8,621 nucleotides of DNA. It comes from Planctomycetes bacterium GWF2_50_10. Its GTDB lineage: Bacteria; Planctomycetota; Phycisphaerae; Sedimentisphaerales; GWF2-50-10. Below are positions 1 to 5,993 of the stretch, piece after piece. The stretch covers positions 938 through 9,558 of the forward strand of contig MHYB01000114.1 of assembly GCA_001824635.1 (NCBI GenBank). The letters are read 5' to 3'. The notes beneath the pieces were generated by a model that had not been told where the DNA came from, made no database searches, and saw only the letters and a program-made list of their open reading frames with translations. The position numbers and the translations under genes are program-made. Positions within the stretch are counted from its first letter, which is position 1; each line of letters opens with the position of its first letter.

Positions 1-1311
1 CGCTTCATCCTCAACGAACAGGAACGCGCATTTGTGCTCGATCTCGGCCAGCGTCCTGGCCCCAGCGCAAGCCTTTAGAAGCCTTGTCAGCACGGCCTCA
101 TCAGCGCCGCGCATTGGGCTTTGTTTTTCGTGCAGGTACTGCCGGAAATGGTAAAGCAGCCGCTTGGGATCGAGCTTGTTTATGTAATCGGTATTGAAAG
201 AGATCAGCTTCTTACGGTCAAAAAACGAGTTGGTTTTTGTAAGCTTATCGATCTCAAAGAGCTGCGCCATCTCATTTATTGACATTATCTCGCGATTCTC
301 GCCGGGCGAGAAGCCAAGCAGCGCGATAAAGTTCACCAGCGCCTCAGGCACATAGCCGCTCTTTAAAAAATCCACTACGCTTATTTCGGGCAATTGCACA
401 TCGAGGTAATCCGCCATGGAATCGATCTGCTCGATCTCCGGCGTCGAATCACCAGCCATGAACGACGCAAGCTGCTCCATGGTCATCCCAGCAACAGCCG
501 CAAGCTCATCCTGGTCAAGCTGGGTCGCCGATTCTATCGCCTTGCGCAGTCCGTTGGCTCGCTCGCGTTTGGACATCTTGCCGCCAGCTTCGCTGACTAC
601 CAGCGACATGTGCGCATATTCCGGAGTTGTAAATCCAAGTGCCTGCTGGAGCGCGATATGGTAAGGCGTATTCATGAGGTGCTCCTGCCCGCGGAGCACA
701 TGCGTAACACCCATGAGATAATCATCCACCACGCACGCGAAATGGTATGTCGGGAACCCGTCGCTCTTGCGAATGATAAAATCCCCCAGCGTGGCCGCGT
801 CGAACTTCACCTGTCCGCGAACATGGTCACTTACCACGATATCCTTATTAGCAGGCATCTTGAACCGTATCACGACCGGCTTGCCCTGCGCGCGAGCCTT
901 TGCCACATCCTCTTCCGTCGGCAGCTTTTGGGGCGCCCTGTATATCAGACTCGTTTTCTTCTTCTGGGCCTCATCACGCATTGCCTCAAGCTCTACTGAT
1001 GTCTCGAACGCGTAATATGCATCTCCGCTGGCGAGCAGTTTTTGAAAATATCCTTCATAAATATCCAGCCGTCTGCTCTGGAACACAAGATCATGCTCGT
1101 TATCCCAGTTAAGCCCAAGCCATTTAAGGTCCTTTATCAGCTGTTCGGTCGCCTGGGGGGTATTGCGCTTCTGATCCGTATCCTCTATCCTAAGCAGGAA
1201 CTTGCCGCCGGTGCGGCGGGCCCATAGGTAACTGAACAAAGCCGTGCGGGCACCGCCAATGTGGAGGTAACCTGTCGGTGACGGTGCAAATCGTGTAACT
1301 ACTGTGGACAT
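1..1311 (-). CDS. gltX: Glutamyl-tRNA synthetase, C-terminal end cut by window edge
   Basis: Class I aminoacyl-tRNA synthetase that charges tRNA-Glu with glutamate in the cytoplasm. The minus-strand frame is open from the ATG at 1311 to the window edge, giving 437 codons without stop; the last part of the anticodon-binding domain is missing. The N terminus RFAPSPTGYLHIGGARTAL carries the HIGH-type signature (H17-I-G-G20), followed by LRIEDTD, and the KMSKR loop lies at residues 245-249. LRGQEH near residue 210 is also typical. Between KMSKR and the conserved DFLKSGYVPEALVNFIALLGF (from about residue 314) there are roughly 55 more residues than in E. coli-type GluRS. The start is supported by GGGAAG about 6 nt upstream and by the RFAPSPTG block beginning at residue 7. 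It is divergent from alaS. Identity is very secure; whether it is discriminating or also charges tRNA-Gln cannot be read from here. Confidence 0.96.
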   Translation of the reverse strand, partial: MSTVVTRFAPSPTGYLHIGGARTALFSYLWARRTGGKFLLRIEDTDQKRNTPQATEQLIKDLKWLGLNWDNEHDLVFQSRRLDIYEGYFQKLLASGDAYYAFETSVELEAMRDEAQKKKTSLIYRAPQKLPTEEDVAKARAQGKPVVIRFKMPANKDIVVSDHVRGQVKFDAATLGDFIIRKSDGFPTYHFACVVDDYLMGVTHVLRGQEHLMNTPYHIALQQALGFTTPEYAHMSLVVSEAGGKMSKRERANGLRKAIESATQLDQDELAAVAGMTMEQLASFMAGDSTPEIEQIDSMADYLDVQLPEISVVDFLKSGYVPEALVNFIALLGFSPGENREIMSINEMAQLFEIDKLTKTNSFFDRKKLISFNTDYINKLDPKRLLYHFRQYLHEKQSPMRGADEAVLTRLLKACAGARTLAEIEHKCAFLFVEDEA

Positions 1312-1351
1312 AATATCTTCCCAATTAACGCAGCAAAATATCTAAAACCCT

Positions 1352-1380
1352 AGCCTAAGGCACATGGCTATTTATGTCAA
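1352..1380 (-). promoter_or_regulatory. Candidate sigma-70 promoter for gltX
   Basis: On the minus strand a perfect TTGACA (1380-1375) is followed after exactly 17 bp by TAGGCT (1357-1352). The -35 box is consensus and the -10 box is weak, matching three of six positions. Transcription would start near 1345, leaving a leader of about 35 nt before the gltX ATG. The assignment rests on motif and spacing only. Confidence 0.5.
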
Positions 1381-1383
1381 GTT

Positions 1384-1409
1384 TTGAACGGCTTTGGGCC
1401 GGCTACAAT
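1384..1409 (+). promoter_or_regulatory. Candidate promoter for alaS
   Basis: TACAAT at 1404-1409 is a good -10 box (five of six). The best -35 candidates upstream are TTGAAC at 1384-1389 (spacing 14, short) or TTTTGA at 1382-1387 (spacing 16, weaker match). Either way the -35 abuts the TTGACA of the divergent gltX promoter. The resulting leader before alaS would be about 75 nt and includes a G7 run at 1421-1427. The -10 is more convincing than the -35. Confidence 0.35.
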
Positions 1410-1490
1410 CCGTTTACTTTGGGGGGGATTTGGGGTATAGTAGGCGGTTTTGGGCAGTGTTTTAGGGTTAATATAGAAGAGTAAAGAGAT

Positions 1491-4199
1491 ATGTTCACAG
1501 CCAATCAAATCAGGTCAGAATTTGTCGACTATTTCAAGAAGAACGGGCATACGTTTGTGCCGTCGGCGCCGGTGGTGCCGATCGGCGATGACACGCTGCT
1601 GTTTACAAACGCGGGTATGAACCAGTTCAAGGATGTGTTTTTGGGGCATGCGACGCGCGGGTATAAACGGGCGGCGAACAGCCAGAAGTGCATAAGGGTA
1701 TCGGGCAAGCACAACGATCTGGAAGAAGTGGGGCGCGATACATACCATCATACGTTTTTTGAGATGCTGGGCAACTGGTCGTTCGCGGACTACTTTAAAG
1801 CGGAGTCGATTGCGTGGGCGTGGGAGCTGCTGACGGGGGTTTATGGGATAGATCCCAGTAAATTGTGGGCGACGACATTTGCGGGTGATAAAGCCGATGG
1901 GCTTGAGCCTGATACGGAAGCGGCCGAGCTTTGGGCGAAATTGACGCCGCTGCCGAGGGAGCGGGTGCTGCCGTTCGCTAAAAAGGATAATTTCTGGGAG
2001 ATGGGTGAGACGGGGCCTTGCGGGCCTTGCTCGGAAATACATATCGATCTTGGCGAAGGCAGATGCGATAAGCAGCATGTACCTGGCCATAAGTGCGGCG
2101 TAAACCAGGGTTGCTCGCGGTTCATGGAACTGTGGAACCTGGTTTTTATACAATATAACAGGATGGAAGGCGGCAGGCTTGTGCCGTTGTCTTCTAAGTT
2201 CGTCGATACGGGTGCGGGACTTGAGCGGGTTACGAGCGTTTTGCAGGGCAAGACGAGCAATTACGATACGGATATTTTCATGCCAATCATTTCGGCGATT
2301 GGTGAACTTGCGTCGCGCAAGTACACGGCTGTGCTGGAAAATCAAAGTGATATTGCATTTCGCGTAATCGCGGATCACATACGCATGTTGACGTTTTCGA
2401 TTACGGATGGGGCGACGCCTTCGAATGAAGGGCGGGGTTATGTTATCAGGCGCGTATTGAGGCGGGCTGCTAGATTTGGCAGGCAGCTTGAGTTGCGCGA
2501 GCCGTTCATGTACAAGCTGGTGCCTGTCCTGGCGGGTGAGATGGGTAGTGCATATCCGGAACTTAAGGCGCGGGCAGAGTTCGTTGCAACTGTGATACAG
2601 GCGGAAGAGGCTTCGTTTAATCGTACGCTGGATAGAGGTATCGATATTTTCGCACAGGCTGCGGCTAAGGCGAAGGCAAGCGGGACGGTATCGGGCGAGG
2701 ACGCATTTCAGTTATACGATACTTACGGATTTCCGCTGGATTTGACGCAATTGATGGCACGCGAGCAGGAACTTGGGGTAGATACGGCGAAATTCGATGA
2801 ACTGATGGGTCAGCAGAGGGCAAGGGCACGGGCGGCACAGAAGGGTTCTTCAATGGCATCGCTGGTGGGTGTGGAATTGCCGGCTACGGACGACTCGCTT
2901 AAATACACGGCTGATCGCTGCGAGGCGAATGTGGTTGGACTTATAACGGCGGCGGGTTATACGACATCGGGGTCGATAGCTTCGACGGAAGAATCCGCGG
3001 CGATAGTGCTGGACCGTACTTGTTTTTATGCCGAAGGCGGCGGGCAGGTTGGTGATTGCGGAATTATCGAAACAGCCACGGGCAAGTTTGTGGTTGAGAC
3101 AACTGAAAAAATCGCCAACTGCGTCGTGCATCGCGGAAAGATGGATTGCGGTACTATAAAGGTTGGCGAACAAGTAAACGCATACGTTGATAAAAACCGG
3201 CACGCAAGCAAGCGGAATCATACGGCGACGCATATTTTGCAGTGGGCGCTTCAGCAGGTGCTGGGCGGTTCAGTTCGGCAGCAGGGTTCACTGGTGGGAC
3301 CGGAGTATCTGCGGTTTGATTTTACATGGCCAAAGGCACTGACGGCGGATGAGCTTGAAAAGGTGACGGCGCTGGTGCGGGGCAAGGTTGCGGCGGATGA
3401 GCCGATAAGCTGTCCTGTGATGGGGATCGATGAGGCTAAGAAACTTGGGGCGATGGCGCTGTTCGGCGAGAAGTATGGCGAAGAGGTGCGGGTAGTCGCG
3501 ATAGGCGCGCAATCGACTCAAGAAATGCACCAGGCATTCTCGCGAGAATTCTGCGGCGGGACGCATGTAAGTTCCACAGGTGAAATTGGGGGCTTTAAGA
3601 TAATTTCGCAGGAATCGGTTTCGGCAGGCGTGCGGAGAATAACGGCTATGACAGGCGAGGCGCTGGTTGGATACCTGGAAAAGCGGGCGGGGGTAGTCGA
3701 TAGTCTTGTCGATCTGCTTAAGGCTGGGCCGGAACAGGTTTACGAACGGGTCGAGAAGATAATGGCGGAAAACAAGAAGCTTGTCAAAGAGCTTAAATCA
3801 GCGGCAAAGTCGGGCGGCGCGGATGTGATGGCTACGGCGAAGGAGCTTCTTGATAATGCCCCAAGTTTTGGAGCATCAAAAGTGATCGTCGGGCGTATAG
3901 CCATGGTGGATATAGAACAGGCCAGGGCCGCTGTGGATATGCTCAAGAAGAAGGCGCCGTCTTCGGCGGTGCTGCTTGCAATGGCGGATGAGGCTAATGT
4001 GACATTGCTTTGCGGCGTAACGGATGACCTTGTCGCAAAAGGCATCAAGGCAGGCGATATAATTAAGGAAGTTGCCCCGCTTGTGGGCGGCGGCGGCGGC
4101 GGCAGGCCCCAGATGGCACAGGCGGGAGGCAAGGATCCCAAGGGCGTTGATGATGTAATCGCGAAGACAAAAGAGATCATCGCTGCAAAGCTTTCGTAG
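1491..4199 (+). CDS. alaS: Alanyl-tRNA synthetase, complete
   Basis: Class II synthetase that charges tRNA-Ala with alanine and hydrolyses mischarged Ser- or Gly-tRNA-Ala. The 902 residues show the full domain order. The catalytic core spans about residues 1-250, with motif 2 around HHTFFEMLGNWSFADYF (86-102) and motif 3 at GAGLERVTSVLQG (241-253). The tRNA-recognition region follows to about 460. The editing domain has the zinc-type ligands HTATH (H577, H581) and CGGTH (C688, H692). The C-terminal oligomerisation (C-Ala) domain ends with a Gly-rich stretch near 866-880. A Cys/His-rich insert (C192, H200, C202, C208) interrupts the catalytic domain where E. coli AlaRS has none of these residues. 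The ATG at 1491 matches the usual N terminus MFTANQIRSEF; upstream there is only a weak purine-rich sequence (AAGAG) as ribosome binding site. It is divergent from gltX and probably cotranscribed with the membrane acyltransferase 20 nt downstream. Confidence 0.98.
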   Translation: MFTANQIRSEFVDYFKKNGHTFVPSAPVVPIGDDTLLFTNAGMNQFKDVFLGHATRGYKRAANSQKCIRVSGKHNDLEEVGRDTYHHTFFEMLGNWSFADYFKAESIAWAWELLTGVYGIDPSKLWATTFAGDKADGLEPDTEAAELWAKLTPLPRERVLPFAKKDNFWEMGETGPCGPCSEIHIDLGEGRCDKQHVPGHKCGVNQGCSRFMELWNLVFIQYNRMEGGRLVPLSSKFVDTGAGLERVTSVLQGKTSNYDTDIFMPIISAIGELASRKYTAVLENQSDIAFRVIADHIRMLTFSITDGATPSNEGRGYVIRRVLRRAARFGRQLELREPFMYKLVPVLAGEMGSAYPELKARAEFVATVIQAEEASFNRTLDRGIDIFAQAAAKAKASGTVSGEDAFQLYDTYGFPLDLTQLMAREQELGVDTAKFDELMGQQRARARAAQKGSSMASLVGVELPATDDSLKYTADRCEANVVGLITAAGYTTSGSIASTEESAAIVLDRTCFYAEGGGQVGDCGIIETATGKFVVETTEKIANCVVHRGKMDCGTIKVGEQVNAYVDKNRHASKRNHTATHILQWALQQVLGGSVRQQGSLVGPEYLRFDFTWPKALTADELEKVTALVRGKVAADEPISCPVMGIDEAKKLGAMALFGEKYGEEVRVVAIGAQSTQEMHQAFSREFCGGTHVSSTGEIGGFKIISQESVSAGVRRITAMTGEALVGYLEKRAGVVDSLVDLLKAGPEQVYERVEKIMAENKKLVKELKSAAKSGGADVMATAKELLDNAPSFGASKVIVGRIAMVDIEQARAAVDMLKKKAPSSAVLLAMADEANVTLLCGVTDDLVAKGIKAGDIIKEVAPLVGGGGGGRPQMAQAGGKDPKGVDDVIAKTKEIIAAKLS

Positions 4200-4219
4200 A
4201 AGGAATATAACAGGTACAA

Positions 4220-5314
4220 ATGACATGTACACTTAATGCCCAGCAAGTTGGCTCAAGCCGTGACGTTTCAAAGTCTCAGCAGCGCATACTCTCAATAGAC
4301 GCACTGAGGGGATTTGACATGTTCTGGCTCATTGGCGGGGCTGAGCTGATGCTAAGTTTCGACCAGGTATTCCATAACCAGTTTACGCGCTGGCTTGCTT
4401 TGCAGTTTCAACACACGACATGGGCGGGGCCAAGATTTTACGATTTCATATTCCCGCTTTTTTTGTTCATTGTCGGGCTTGTGATACCGATTTCTATCGA
4501 CAGGCTCAAGGCAAAAGGACTTTCACAAACCGCTATAATCATGCATATACTCAAACGCACAGCGGTACTTGTGGTTTTAGGCATGATGACAAAGGGACTT
4601 TTACAGGGCAACGTAAAATTTGTGAGCGTACTTTCGCGGATAGGATTTGGCTATTTCGTTGCGGCAATGCTCATACTCTATACAGGGCCTAAATTACAGG
4701 CGATAGTTTGCGGAGCGATCCTTGCGGTATCATGGCCGGCGATGATGCTTATACCGATACCAGCGCTGGACGGTCATGTTTATCTCATGGAAGGTGTGGC
4801 GAAAATCGTGCCGACTCTGTCACAAGCGGCGATATGGATAATGTCGATCCCCTCTGTGCTTGCGGGCACACTGGCTGGGTACTGGCTGATGGAGCCGCGG
4901 GATGAGATGGCGAAATTGCGACGGCTTGCTGCGGCAGGAGCGATATGCGTGGGTGCGGGGCTCGCATGGGGGCTGGTCTATCCGAGAGTTTTCAGTTTGT
5001 GGACAGGCTCATTCGTAGTTTTCATGGCAGGATGCGGAATCGTACTATTGTCAGTCTTCTACTATATCATAGATGTGAAGAAATATCAGAAGTGGTGCAA
5101 GTTCTTCGTGGTGATGGGTTCAAACGCGGTTTTTATCTACTTTTTGAGCGTATCAGGAATTGTGGACTGGAGCAGGACAACCGAATTTTTTGCTGGCGGT
5201 GTTATTTCGCATGCAGGGGCGTTTGGGCCGATAATCGAGGCACTTACTTATACCGCGATAATGTGGTTTATTTGCGGTTTCCTTTATCGCCACAGGATAT
5301 TTATAAAGGCGTGA
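4220..5314 (+). CDS. DUF5009/HGSNAT-like membrane acyltransferase
   Basis: A 364-residue polytopic inner-membrane protein of the family related to heparan-alpha-glucosaminide N-acetyltransferase (HGSNAT, bacterial NagX-like/DUF5009). Family members transfer, or are thought to transfer, acetyl groups to amino sugars across a membrane. Diagnostic features are the RILSIDALRGFDMFW block at residues 22-36 and HTTWAGPRFYDFIFPLFLF (65-83). H65 aligns with the catalytic histidine in the KHASWNG segment of human HGSNAT. After residue 66 about ten hydrophobic segments follow, ending in a short basic tail. The ATG at 4220 is the first in frame after alaS; an AGG lies 5 nt upstream and AGGA about 15 nt upstream, so the ribosome binding site is mediocre. 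The 20-nt gap to alaS suggests cotranscription. The exact substrate is unknown; peptidoglycan or polysaccharide amino sugars are guesses from the family. Confidence 0.85.
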   Translation: MTCTLNAQQVGSSRDVSKSQQRILSIDALRGFDMFWLIGGAELMLSFDQVFHNQFTRWLALQFQHTTWAGPRFYDFIFPLFLFIVGLVIPISIDRLKAKGLSQTAIIMHILKRTAVLVVLGMMTKGLLQGNVKFVSVLSRIGFGYFVAAMLILYTGPKLQAIVCGAILAVSWPAMMLIPIPALDGHVYLMEGVAKIVPTLSQAAIWIMSIPSVLAGTLAGYWLMEPRDEMAKLRRLAAAGAICVGAGLAWGLVYPRVFSLWTGSFVVFMAGCGIVLLSVFYYIIDVKKYQKWCKFFVVMGSNAVFIYFLSVSGIVDWSRTTEFFAGGVISHAGAFGPIIEALTYTAIMWFICGFLYRHRIFIKA

Positions 5315-5361
5315 ATCGTTTTTATAATTATGTTTTTAATTTCATTATGAACCTTCTACGC

Positions 5362-5390
5362 TTGCATTTCTATATTAGATTTGGTATAAG
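5362..5390 (+). promoter_or_regulatory. Strong sigma-70 promoter with AT-rich upstream region, for the ncRNA
   Basis: TTGCAT (5362-5367) and TATAAG (5385-5390, five of six) are separated by exactly 17 bp. The stretch upstream, about 5318-5350, is very AT-rich with T and A tracts and resembles an UP element of the kind found before stable-RNA promoters. A start near 5396-5397 would fall exactly at the base of the predicted RNA stem. Confidence 0.75.
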
Positions 5391-5395
5391 ATATT

Positions 5396-5589
5396 AGCGG
5401 GCTTGCCCCTGCAATGTGCGTTGAGAAAGAGCATATTTGAAAGAACCATAGCCTAGTTTTGGGAAGTCAGGTCTGTACGGATCGGACATGCCCGCTTGTC
5501 GGGATCTCTGGACGCCAGCAACGACTGCCCACTTAATAATTAGGTTCTTTTCAAATTCTTTCTTACGGCATAGGTGGAGGTTGCCCACT
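5396..5589 (+). ncRNA. ssrS: Rod-shaped structured RNA, probable 6S RNA
   Basis: 6S RNA mimics an open promoter and sequesters the housekeeping RNA polymerase holoenzyme. Hand folding gives one long hairpin. Basal pairs are 5396-5402 with 5583-5589 (one mismatch). The closing stem pairs 5414-5421 with 5565-5571 (one bulge), 5424-5430 with 5557-5563 (perfect 7 bp) and 5435-5447 with 5543-5556 (one bulge). An open central bubble follows, 12 nt on the 5' side (5448-5459) and 11 nt on the 3' side (5532-5542). The terminal stem starts with 5460-5468 paired to 5523-5531 (8 of 9) and continues with 5480-5483 to 5503-5506 and 5485-5488 to 5497-5500. Closing stem, central bubble and interrupted terminal stem in about 194 nt, between a strong promoter and an intrinsic terminator, is the 6S architecture. 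The name rests on structure; primary-sequence homology was not tested. Confidence 0.68.
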
Positions 5590-5595
5590 GAAATC

Positions 5596-5627
5596 AAAAG
5601 GCTTGTCCTGATGGGCAGGCCTTTTTT
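5596..5627 (+). terminator. Intrinsic terminator of the ncRNA
   Basis: A 10-bp stem, AGGCTTGTCC (5599-5608) with GGGCAGGCCT (5613-5622), encloses the loop TGAT and includes two G-U pairs. Flanking A and T residues can lengthen it, and a run of six T (5622-5627) follows directly. It begins about 7 nt after the predicted base of the RNA rod. Confidence 0.85.
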
Positions 5628-5648
5628 GTTTGAAGAATTAAACACGGC

Positions 5649-5663
5649 GCGGCCGGTGGCCGC
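5649..5663. repeat. Short perfect GC-rich palindrome
   Basis: GCGGCC (5649-5654) and GGCCGC (5658-5663) flank GGT, giving a perfect 6-bp stem with a 3-nt loop. It is the first of several palindromes packed into the gap between the ncRNA terminator and the M48 gene. No function can be assigned. Confidence 0.4.
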
Positions 5664-5672
5664 ACCAAACCC

Positions 5673-5736
5673 GAAGCACTAAATCCGAAATCCGAAACAA
5701 ATTCAAATAGCAAAAGGAAAAATTCAAAACAAATAC
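5673..5736. repeat. A-rich degenerate repeat tract
   Basis: The stretch contains a tandem AAATCCG duplication followed by repeated A-rich words such as AAATTCAAA and AAATTCAAAAC. It is strongly A-biased on the plus strand, unlike the surrounding GC-rich palindromes, and has no convincing reading frame. From memory, similar AAATCCGAAATCCG-type tracts recur between genes in some planctomycete-like genomes; this was not checked. Confidence 0.4.
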
Positions 5737-5745
5737 AACTGCGGA

Positions 5746-5758
5746 GTCGCTGCGCGAC
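5746..5758. repeat. Short palindrome GTCGC-TGC-GCGAC
   Basis: A perfect 5-bp stem (5746-5750 with 5754-5758) with a 3-nt loop, 15 bp before the larger ATACCCGC palindrome. It may belong to the same composite intergenic element. Confidence 0.35.
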
Positions 5759-5773
5759 GCTTCTTATTTCTGG

Positions 5774-5793
5774 ATACCCGCCTGCGCGGGTAT
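5774..5793. repeat. REP-like palindrome ATACCCGC / GCGGGTAT
   Basis: A perfect 8-bp stem, ATACCCGC (5774-5781) and GCGGGTAT (5786-5793), around the loop CTGC. The form is that of a repetitive extragenic palindrome. No T tract follows on either strand, so it does not look like a standard terminator. Copy number in the genome is unknown. Confidence 0.5.
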
Positions 5794-5879
5794 GACACGT
5801 CTCTTCTTGTGCACTGGGCCGGGCGGATGTTTAAATGTAAAGAAACGTTAGACACAAGTCGGTTGTGGCGGAATAAAGT

Positions 5880-5911
5880 TCTAGACCCACGATTACCATC
5901 GTGGGCTGGTT
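5880..5911. repeat. 32-bp palindromic repeat, copy 1
   Basis: The core is a perfect 8-bp inverted repeat, CCCACGAT (5886-5893) and ATCGTGGG (5898-5905), with loop TACC. It is flanked by TCTAGA on the left and CTGGTT on the right. It matches the unit at 5962-5993 at 29 of 32 positions, and the three differences are all transitions. On the plus strand a run of T follows (5910-5914), so it could also help terminate rightward transcription. Confidence 0.7.
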
Positions 5912-5940
5912 TTTATGCATCGAAGTACTACAGCATAATC

Positions 5941-5964
5941 AGAGCGTTTACCTTGAAATGCTCT
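5941..5964. repeat. 9-bp hairpin between the two palindromic repeats
   Basis: AGAGCGTTT (5941-5949) pairs with AAATGCTCT (5956-5964) over nine base pairs, one of them G-U, around a 6-nt loop. Its last three bases overlap the left end of repeat copy 2, so the two hairpins lie almost directly side by side. Confidence 0.45.
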
Positions 5965-5993
5965 AAACCCACAATTGCCATCGTGGGCTGGTT
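5962..5993. repeat. 32-bp palindromic repeat, copy 2, overlapping the M48 stop codon
   Basis: CCCACAAT (5968-5975) and ATCGTGGG (5980-5987) form an 8-bp stem with one mismatch (A5973 opposite C5982), loop TGCC. It lies in the same orientation as copy 1, exactly 82 bp away. Its right end (CTGGTT) includes the first two bases of the minus-strand stop codon of the M48 gene (5992-5994). On the minus strand the hairpin comes right after translation stops and is followed by TTTAGAG, so it may act as a weak transcription terminator. Confidence 0.7.

Noticed and set aside
394..999. 201-codon open frame on the plus strand
   Set aside because: It lies wholly antisense to gltX, whose motifs are unmistakable; the translation has no family features.
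1410..1490. T-box or attenuator in the alaS leader
   Set aside because: The ~75-nt leader is too short for a T-box, no AGGGTGGNACCGCG-like block is present, and no terminator hairpin with a T tract is visible.
5396..5589. Signal recognition particle RNA (a GTCAGGTC word is present at 5466-5473)
   Set aside because: The word resembles part of SRP helix 8, but the GGAA-type tetraloop and the GGAAGCAGC-like asymmetric loop are absent, and the central bubble fits 6S RNA better.
5394..5682. Open frames on both strands across the structured RNA (5394-5645 minus, 5488-5682 plus)
   Set aside because: Both run through the arms of the predicted RNA and its terminator, have no recognisable domain and no ribosome binding site; the pairing explains the sequence better than coding does.
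5880..5993. Minimal CRISPR array
   Set aside because: Only two imperfect, strongly palindromic units, a 50-bp interval that itself contains a hairpin, and no cas genes nearby.
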